DNA of 64,000 nucleotides from assembly GCF_001422245.1 (NCBI RefSeq), contig NZ_LMMM01000019.1, positions 173,501 to 237,500 on the forward strand, written 5' to 3'. This DNA is from Rhizobium sp. Leaf262. GTDB taxonomy: Bacteria > Pseudomonadota > Alphaproteobacteria > Rhizobiales > Rhizobiaceae. The translations under genes were made by a program, and so were the position numbers. Within the stretch, counting starts at the first letter, position 1, and every line of letters begins with the position of its first letter. Of this stretch, positions 59,117 to 64,000 are shown one piece after another. The notes beneath the pieces were generated by a model, which made no database searches, was not told the DNA's origin, and was given only the letters and a program-made list of their open reading frames with translations.

Positions 59117-59503
59117 TCAGGCGTTGATGATGGGCGTCGGCTTGCCTTCAGCATCCATGGCAACCATGATGAAGGTTCCCGCCGTCACTTTCTCGAGGGC
59201 ATCATAACGGGAGCGCTGAGCCCATGCTTCCACGGTCAGTGTTATCGACGTGCGACCGACCCGGGAAATATCCGTGTAGATGGAGAGTGTGTCGCCGATC
59301 TTGACCGGCAGCTCGAATGCCATCTCCTTGACCGCTGCCGTGACCACGCGACAGCGGGCCCGCTCCGCGGCGCGTATACCGCTGGCCAAGTCCATCTGCG
59401 ACATGACCCAACCGCCAAAAATATCGCCCGCCGGATTGGCGTCCGCAGGCATGGCAAGTGTGCGAAGCGTGAGTTCGCCGGTTGGCTTGATCTGTTCTGG
59501 CAT
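59117..59503 (-). CDS. Acyl-CoA thioesterase, YciA type
   Basis: 128 residues, single hotdog domain. NPAGDIFGGWVMSQMDLASGI carries the catalytic Asp and oxyanion Gly-Gly, followed by VTAAVKEMAFELPVKIGDTLSIYT. Family knowledge: hydrolyses a broad range of acyl-CoAs in the cytoplasm. It is convergent with the DUF1501 gene and separated from upstream rlmB by 38 bp. Confidence 0.9.
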   Translation of the reverse strand: MPEQIKPTGELTLRTLAMPADANPAGDIFGGWVMSQMDLASGIRAAERARCRVVTAAVKEMAFELPVKIGDTLSIYTDISRVGRTSITLTVEAWAQRSRYDALEKVTAGTFIMVAMDAEGKPTPIINA

Positions 59504-59541
59504 TATGACCCCCGTGAAAAGTGGTTTGATAAAAAGTCGAC

Positions 59542-60423
59542 TTACGCCCTGGCCAGAAACTGACGCGTTGCATAAAGCGCGATGGCCGCGGCGTTGGAAA
59601 CGTTCAGTGATTTTATTTCGCCCGGCATATCGAGCCGCGCAAGGGCAGATACCGTTTCTCGGGTCTTCTGGCGAAGGCCCTTGCCTTCGGCACCCAGAAC
59701 GAGAGCGATCTTGTCGCCCTGGAAGGTCTGCTCGATGGGAGCCGGGCCCTCCGAATCGAGTCCAATGGATGTGAAGCCGAGCTTGTGGAGTTCGCCTAAT
59801 GCATCGGCAAGGTTCGTGATCTGGATGTAAGGGATCAGTTCCAGAGCGCCGGATGCCGACTTGGCCAAAACGCCTGATTCCGTCGGGCTGTGACGCATGG
59901 TCGTGATCAACGCACCGGCATTGAACGCCACTGCCGAACGCATGATGGCTCCGACATTGTGCGGATCGGTTACCTGATCCAGCACAAGAATCAGCGGGCT
60001 GTCCTTGAGAGCGGAAAGTTTGCGTACGGGAAGCGGCTTTGTTTCCAACATGACACCCTGGTGGATGGCATCTGGGCCGAGAACCTTGTCGATGTCTTGA
60101 GGTGAAACCATTTCGACCGGGAAGGGCTGTTCTTCAGCCGTACCGATTTCCAGACGAGCGAGGGCGTTCTGGGTCACAGACAGCTTGACGATCTGCCGTT
60201 CCGTGTTGGCTAGCGCGGCGCGTACCGTGTGAAGACCATAAAGATGCACCTGATCTGGTGCCAGCTGCGGCGGCTTCCAGTCCTCTCCGCCCTTGGGCTT
60301 GCGCTTTTGAAATGCGGGCGTCGGGATTTCGCCACGTTCACGTTTGGCATCGCGCACCGCACGGCGCAGCGTTGCATAGTGAGTGTCGCGGGTGGATTTG
60401 TCGTTGGGATCGTCTTTGCTCAT
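59542..60423 (-). CDS. rlmB: 23S rRNA (guanosine-2'-O)-methyltransferase, RlmB/TrmH type
   Basis: 293 residues. The basic N-terminal extension (about 1-55) is followed by the substrate-binding domain (VHLYGLHTVRAALAN) and the SPOUT domain with motif 1 LDQVTDPHNVGAIMRSA, motif 2 LVLGAEGKGLR and motif 3 SLNVSNAAAIALY. The knot fold binds SAM. It is expected to modify G2251 of 23S rRNA. It is divergent from the tRNA pair; the 312-bp gap holds the tRNA promoter and nothing else recognisable. Confidence 0.93.
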   Translation of the reverse strand: MSKDDPNDKSTRDTHYATLRRAVRDAKRERGEIPTPAFQKRKPKGGEDWKPPQLAPDQVHLYGLHTVRAALANTERQIVKLSVTQNALARLEIGTAEEQPFPVEMVSPQDIDKVLGPDAIHQGVMLETKPLPVRKLSALKDSPLILVLDQVTDPHNVGAIMRSAVAFNAGALITTMRHSPTESGVLAKSASGALELIPYIQITNLADALGELHKLGFTSIGLDSEGPAPIEQTFQGDKIALVLGAEGKGLRQKTRETVSALARLDMPGEIKSLNVSNAAAIALYATRQFLARA

Positions 60424-60626
60424 GCCGCCTTATATCGCTAGCGGTGCTCCCGCACCAGTACCCACACAGGAGCGTCGGCTATTCCTTTGCCATATCAAGC
60501 CACATTCTTTTGACGGTTTGGCGCCTGTCACACGAAAAGCCTGTGGTGTCAGGAGCGGCGTGTCTCGATAATCCACAGGCCTATGACTCTGTTCGAATTT
60601 TTCCTGAAATTTCGACACGCATCGTG

Positions 60627-60655
60627 TTGACAGACGCGGCGAGGGCAGTCATATA
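60627..60655 (+). promoter_or_regulatory. Promoter of the tRNA-Tyr/tRNA-Gly transcript
   Basis: TTGACA (60627-60632), 17-bp spacer, CATATA (60650-60655). A transcription start near 60662 would give a leader of about 75 nt before tRNA-Tyr. The same -10 and spacing recur in front of tuf. Confidence 0.65.
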
Positions 60656-60735
60656 CGCGGCCACAGACGACGAAACGGCAACGCGCCGAGACGGAAATCT
60701 GCTGAAGCTTGGTCGCTTGATCCTCGCAGAATACT

Positions 60736-60820
60736 GGAGGAATGCCCGAGTGGTTAAAGGGGACGGACTGTAAATCCGTTGGCTCAGCCTACGTTGGTTC
60801 AAATCCAACTTCCTCCACCA
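60736..60820 (+). tRNA. tRNA-Tyr (GTA)
   Basis: 85 nt including encoded CCA. The GGAGGAA acceptor strand pairs with TTCCTCC. The anticodon loop CTGTAAA has GTA, the T-loop is GGTTCAAATCC, and a long variable arm is present as expected for bacterial tRNA-Tyr. Confidence 0.96.
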
Positions 60821-60844
60821 TTCTGCACGGATCGAACCACCGCC

Positions 60845-60918
60845 GCGGGTATAGCTCAATGGTAGAGCAGCAGCCTTCCAAGCTGAATACGCGGGTTCGA
60901 TTCCCGCTACCCGCTCCA
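60845..60918 (+). tRNA. tRNA-Gly (TCC)
   Basis: 74 nt including encoded CCA. The acceptor GCGGGTA pairs with TACCCGC. The anticodon is TCC in CTTCCAA and the T-loop is GGTTCGATTCC. It lies 24 bp after tRNA-Tyr, co-transcribed. Confidence 0.96.
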
Positions 60919-60926
60919 AAATCATA

Positions 60927-61070
60927 TTAAAAAATTATGTCGCCATTGTTCTTTATGAACGTGCTTTCGCGCGGCAAGTTTTTGTCGGTTTGAAGATCGT
61001 AATGGCTTACCGCACCCCGATTGTGAAATGACGGATCGCGGATGATCTTTGCGTAGCGCAAGGTCGCCAT
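60927..61070 (-). CDS. Possible small protein or gene remnant
   Basis: 47 codons from the ATG at 61070. The translation (MATLRYAKIIRDPSFHNRG...KNLPRESTFIKNNGDIIF) is protein-like in composition, with a natural-looking C-terminus. The frame continues upstream only about 20 codons (QPLGNLFNDVVWR) to a TGA. There is no Shine-Dalgarno. It may be the 3' remnant of a longer gene. It lies directly behind tRNA-Gly, a common site for insertions. Confidence 0.3.
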   Translation of the reverse strand: MATLRYAKIIRDPSFHNRGAVSHYDLQTDKNLPRESTFIKNNGDIIF

Positions 61071-61231
61071 TCGCCAAACCACGTCGTTGAAGAGGTTGCC
61101 CAGAGGTTGAAGCTGCGCAGACGACCTTCAATACACAAAAGCCTCTGCCTTCAAATCCGCCACCGTTAAAACCGGTGAGAACTGATGGCCGAAGCTTTGA
61201 ACTTTTGCCTGAAATCGGAGTTCGATGACGG

Positions 61232-61396
61232 CTATTGATTTTCCAGCTTGTGCAGGCGTGCCGCCTTCAAAATCTTGGATTTTTCTCTGTTACCGGTAAT
61301 TCTTTTCTGTTCCAGCTCTGTTGCGACCAACTTCACTGTGTCGAAATCTCGTGCGGATGAAGGCCGCTTCGCTTTTGTTGGCTCTGGGTCGGTCAT
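61232..61396 (-). CDS. Possible small basic protein
   Basis: 54 codons, soluble and strongly charged, with a Lys/Arg/Glu-rich helical middle (ATELEQKRITGNREKSKIL) and no Cys. AAGGTG lies 6 nt before the ATG at 61396. It follows the small gene at 61440-61694 on the same strand (43-bp gap), so the two could be one transcript. No family was recognised. Confidence 0.4.
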   Translation of the reverse strand: MTDPEPTKAKRPSSARDFDTVKLVATELEQKRITGNREKSKILKAARLHKLENQ

Positions 61397-61439
61397 CTGC
61401 AGCACCTTGGCTTTCGAGGGAATTGTGTCGTGAACGATG

Positions 61440-61694
61440 TTAACGCGCAGGCTGTGAAAACGTTGCCTTCACATTCGATGAATCGGCATTGCGATCCCCA
61501 TTTGGAACCCACCCCCTTGTATAACCGCGTCCCATCGCAACGACCGCCAGGCTCAACTGATGTTGCAGATGCTCGATTTCGTCCTGCATCGCCTCGATTG
61601 CGGCTTTTGCATCTCCGTCGTGACATTGCAGAATGTAATCTGCCACCTCGATTGGGACCTTTCTGTTTTCAGGACGCACGTTCTCGATCTCCAT
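61440..61694 (-). CDS. Small conserved-type hypothetical protein
   Basis: 84 residues. The core VADYILQCHDGDAKAAIEAMQDEIEHLQHQL is amphipathic helical, and AMGRGYTRGWVP follows. This pattern is familiar from small proteins of rhizobia, with no assigned function. No signal or membrane segment; cytoplasmic by default. The C-terminal 20 residues look less regular. Confidence 0.55.
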   Translation of the reverse strand: MEIENVRPENRKVPIEVADYILQCHDGDAKAAIEAMQDEIEHLQHQLSLAVVAMGRGYTRGWVPNGDRNADSSNVKATFSQPAR

Positions 61695-62136
61695 GTTTCA
61701 GAGCTGTAGCCGCAACGTATTTTGGAAAAGCGCGCGTCTGCTTAAGTGATGTTCTTATTATGTTCCAGCCTGCTAAAGAGTCAAGCGGTGGGATTATGTT
61801 TTGATATCGGAAATGAGAATGAGGGTGATATGGAGTAGGATAGGGGGCAGGGATGAGCCGACGTCCGACTCCGCGCCCAAGCGTCAATATTAAGCTTTAA
61901 GCATATAATAGATGCTTCAATCCGAGCGGACTTGGCACGAGAGGAACTGCCGGGAACATCTCGAGAAAAATACAGGTTTGATCGACAAATCGAAATAACA
62001 ACCCTTCGATACAAATATGTGGAACAAATTCGTTTATTCTAAATTCTAAGAAAAAAGAGTGAATTATGCTCTGCCATGCGGTTCCCAGATACCGCGACAT
62101 CGGGCATATTGGATGCGATTATACCCAGGATTGAAA
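61695..62136. other. 442-bp AT-rich intergenic region
   Basis: No convincing gene. AAGCAT-N7-ATGCTT (61899-61904, 61912-61917) encloses a perfect TATAAT at 61904-61909, a possible promoter-operator about 230 bp before the PAS gene. The stretch 61950-62065 is notably AT-rich. Confidence 0.45.
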
Positions 62137-62553
62137 ATGCGTGATAGCACACCAATTCAACGTTATGTCGCTCTGAACCATGGTGGGTTTTATGCCTGGG
62201 ATGTTCATCTGAACGTTTTTTGGGGCGACGAGAACTTCGCGAAGATTATGGGCTTTACCATCGAGGAGCTGAATACAGGTCTCCCCGCGGCGCGTATGAT
62301 GGCCCTGATCCATGAGGAAGATCAGCCTCATGTCGCGCAGGGCATAAACGATTCGGTTCTGTCAGGCGAACCGTTTCAGATGGTGTACCGCGTAAAGCGC
62401 GGCGACGGTTTTGCCAAAATCACTGAGATGGGAAAGTGCTATCGTTATGTAGACGGTGTCGCCACGCTTTTTACCGGCGTCGTGTTCGATAGCTGTCCTG
62501 CCGGTACGTTTTCGGACGCGTCAAACGTCAACGCGCCCGTATTGGCGGATTGA
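62137..62553 (+). CDS. Single-domain PAS protein
   Basis: 138 residues from the ATG at 62137 (AGGA upstream). One PAS fold of PAS_3 type covers nearly the whole chain: FYAWDVHLNVFWGDENFAKIMGF, MMALIHEEDQPHVAQGINDSVLSGEPFQMVYRVKR and GKCYRYVDGVATLFTGVVFD. There is no kinase, cyclase or DNA-binding output domain, so it would act by protein contact or is the detached sensor of a lost kinase. The ligand is unknown. Confidence 0.75.
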   Translation: MRDSTPIQRYVALNHGGFYAWDVHLNVFWGDENFAKIMGFTIEELNTGLPAARMMALIHEEDQPHVAQGINDSVLSGEPFQMVYRVKRGDGFAKITEMGKCYRYVDGVATLFTGVVFDSCPAGTFSDASNVNAPVLAD

Positions 62554-62559
62554 AGGCGA

Positions 62560-62682
62560 CTATCCAAAAGCGCCGAAGAAAGCCTGTATGGCAAGCGCCA
62601 ACAGGAGAAGCAGGCCGAAGGCCATGCCGAGTTTGAAACGTCGAAAGCGCCGGGTGCGTCCGCCGGACCAGTCATAAGCCAT
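62560..62682 (-). CDS. Possible 40-residue single-pass membrane protein
   Basis: 40 codons. A basic N-terminus (GGRTRRFRRFKLG) is followed by one clean hydrophobic helix (MAFGLLLLLALAIQAFFGAF), fitting the positive-inside rule with a cytoplasmic N-terminus. It is convergent with the PAS gene (6-bp gap). The Shine-Dalgarno is weak (AAGG 12 nt before ATG). Confidence 0.45.
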   Translation of the reverse strand: MAYDWSGGRTRRFRRFKLGMAFGLLLLLALAIQAFFGAFG

Positions 62683-62851
62683 TGTTCAGACAGCCTTATA
62701 TTTATTAGTTATGTCGAACTTAGTGGCTGTCTATGCTTGCCCGAGGCTGACGGCAACCATGAAAAGGTAGGGGCTAATTTTACGACTTGCGGTCTATGCC
62801 GGGGCGATTTGCCGCGATTGCCCCCGGCGTCGTATTAGACAGTTCCCAAAG

Positions 62852-62884
62852 AAAAACCCGACAATCGCGAGACTGCCGGGCTTT
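62852..62884 (-). terminator. Intrinsic terminator of the YjbE/TerC gene
   Basis: On the minus strand AGCCCGGCA pairs with TGTCGGGTT (two G-T pairs), followed by TTTTTC. It lies 26 bp after the gene's stop. Confidence 0.7.
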
Positions 62885-62909
62885 GTTATGTAGAAAATAT
62901 TTCAACGTG

Positions 62910-63539
62910 TTAGGCGAAATAGGGCTGTATGTATGGCCAGACCTCGACTGCGCCATGATAAAGCATGTTCAGCGCGACATAGACAATGACGAGCAGGCCT
63001 ACATAGGAAATCCAGCGGTAGCGATGCAGGAGTTTCGCAACGAAGTTGGCTGCAAGGCCCATCAGGGCGATGGAGACGACCAGACCGATGATAAGAACCG
63101 TGACGTGATCCTGCGCGGCGCCTGCGACGGCGAGAACGTTATCCAGTGACATGGATACGTCGGCGATGACGATCTGCGTGGCTGCCTGAAAGAACGTCTT
63201 GTGTCCCTTGGTCAGGTCCGCTTCTTCGTCTGTGACCTCTTCGCCAGCATTGTTCTGCTCTCGAAGTTCGCTCCACATCTTCCAGCAGACCCAAGCAAGA
63301 AGAAGGCCGCCGAAGAGCTGCAAGCCGACGATCGCCAGCAACTGTACGGTCAATGCCGCAAAGGCGATACGCAGAACCGTCGCGGCAATGATGCCGACCA
63401 GAATGGCTTTGCGGCGAAGATGAGCAGGAAGTCCGGCGGCAGCAAGACCGATAACGATAGCGTTATCGCCCGCGAGCACTAGGTCTATTGCTATGACCTG
63501 AAGAAATGCCGTAAAACCGGCAGCAGTGAAAATTTCCAT
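62910..63539 (-). CDS. YjbE-type TerC family membrane protein (metal export)
   Basis: 209 residues from the ATG at 63539; the longer open frame upstream is not conserved. About six membrane helices. The duplicated TerC motif with buried Asp residues is present: VIAIDLVLAGDNAIVIGLAA (about 12-31) and VIADVSMSLDNVLAVAGAA (about 122-140). Family knowledge: YjbE/TerC/Alx proteins export Mn2+ or related metals, and YjbE genes often follow a yybP-ykoY manganese riboswitch. The leader here is long enough to hold one but was not matched with confidence. It is divergent from tuf. Confidence 0.85.
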   Translation of the reverse strand: MEIFTAAGFTAFLQVIAIDLVLAGDNAIVIGLAAAGLPAHLRRKAILVGIIAATVLRIAFAALTVQLLAIVGLQLFGGLLLAWVCWKMWSELREQNNAGEEVTDEEADLTKGHKTFFQAATQIVIADVSMSLDNVLAVAGAAQDHVTVLIIGLVVSIALMGLAANFVAKLLHRYRWISYVGLLVIVYVALNMLYHGAVEVWPYIQPYFA

Positions 63540-63892
63540 GGCAAATCCCGAAGCGGATATGAAGTGATGCCGTGAACGACAACGGCTGAAATGACGGGCT
63601 CGACATGACGCAGCCTTGACGGTCGTTCGTCTCCCCCGGGCGGACGTATCGTCCAATATGACATGAAACCGGTCTCCGTAAAGACTGGACGCGTGTTTAT
63701 CGCGCCTATGCACATTTAAACTGCATTGACGCTGCAGCTTTCGCTCACCATATAGCTGCGATCCTGTCGCTTTAAGGCGCGCAAAGCGTGCGCCGACAAT
63801 TAAGTCTTGCGCATTCGCTTGCAAAGCCTTAAACGGCGACACCAAACCGGTTCGCCGGGGAAACTACTTCACGTTCACAGGAAGCAATTCAC
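63540..63892. other. 353-bp divergent leader region between the TerC gene and tuf
   Basis: On the minus strand the TerC leader contains a GGGGGAGA motif near 63640-63650 and several short GC-rich pairings upstream of the ATG, which could be a cis-regulatory RNA. On the plus strand lie the tuf promoter (63726-63754) and an AGGA Shine-Dalgarno. No gene was supported. Confidence 0.4.
63726..63754 (+). promoter_or_regulatory. Probable tuf promoter
   Basis: TTGACG (63726-63731), 17-bp spacer, CATATA (63749-63754). This is the same -10 and spacing as the tRNA-Tyr promoter. The expected start near 63761 gives a leader of about 130 nt. Confidence 0.55.
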
Positions 63893-64000
63893 ATGGCAAA
63901 GAGCAAGTTTGAGCGCAACAAGCCGCACGTCAACATTGGCACGATCGGTCACGTTGACCACGGCAAGACGTCGTTGACTGCTGCGATCACGAAGTACTTT
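63893..64000 (+). CDS. tuf: Elongation factor Tu, N-terminal part (cut by window edge)
   Basis: 36 codons present. The sequence [14 protein letters not shown] followed by the P-loop [14 protein letters not shown] is diagnostic of EF-Tu, which delivers aminoacyl-tRNA to the ribosome with GTP. AGGA lies 11 nt before the ATG. The preceding tRNA-Tyr and tRNA-Gly recall the tRNA-tufB layout of other proteobacteria, here split by about 3 kb. Confidence 0.96.

Noticed and set aside
60919..61231. Insertion-sequence remnant behind tRNA-Gly
   Set aside because: No transposase-like peptide, terminal inverted repeat or duplicated tRNA 3' end could be identified; only a small protein-like frame remains.
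61897..62100. 67-codon minus-strand open frame in the AT-rich gap
   Set aside because: Runs across a likely promoter region, with irregular composition and no ribosome binding site.

Overview
The window reads as a chromosomal segment of an alphaproteobacterium of the Hyphomicrobiales, most likely Rhizobiaceae (Agrobacterium/Rhizobium group). The evidence is the set of orthologues (an HdaA-like replication regulator, ppk-ppx, purN-purM, the SDR-uvrC-pgsA-moaD-moaE run, a UvrB with long tails, an Omp25/RopB-type porin, tRNA-Tyr/tRNA-Gly shortly before tuf), the high GC content, several promoters of the rhizobial TTGAC-N17-CTATAT/CATATA type, and intergenic palindromes typical of rhizobial genomes. 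The species cannot be fixed from the sequence alone.

Layout. 1-7.5 kb: end of a NodB-type deacetylase lipoprotein, a divergent two-component pair (OmpR-type regulator and 7TM-DISM sensor kinase) and a large autotransporter preceded by four GTTAC boxes spaced exactly 10 bp. 7.5-13.4 kb: ABC-F ATPase, degenerate GGDEF protein, GST, ndk, a 197-bp palindromic element, a lipoprotein and a CGNR regulator. 13.4-23 kb: orphan LivH-like permease facing moaE-moaD-pgsA-uvrC-SDR, an outer membrane barrel, GST, RNase T2, a UPF0104 membrane protein and rlmJ. 23-29.8 kb: molybdopterin oxidoreductase, NudK, a PIN/Phd toxin-antitoxin pair with a clear operator region, purMN and an AI-2E family permease.

29.8-45.2 kb is mostly housekeeping: hdaA, ppk-ppx (polyphosphate synthesis and breakdown, overlapping by 4 bp), an MgtC-family gene whose Shine-Dalgarno lies inside a hairpin, a phytase-like esterase, an adenylate cyclase, rnd, aspS and parC. 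45.9-48.1 kb is a compact AT-rich island of three overlapping genes (two-pass membrane protein, ImmA/IrrE metallopeptidase, beta-family protein) set between ordinary high-GC genes. It looks horizontally acquired and is the best candidate in the window for an uncharacterised system, perhaps defence or stress related.

48.1-60.4 kb: esterase, the 1028-residue uvrB (with a palindromic repeat translated inside its tail), small membrane and periplasmic proteins, a PepSY/DUF2946 pair with metal-ligand-rich sequences, a DUF1800-DUF1501 secreted pair, an acyl-CoA thioesterase and rlmB. 60.4-64 kb: tRNA-Tyr and tRNA-Gly, a roughly 3-kb stretch of small or orphan genes (including three candidates under 60 codons), a single-domain PAS protein, a YjbE/TerC-type metal exporter and the start of tuf. 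No rRNA, CRISPR array, prophage or intact insertion sequence was seen.
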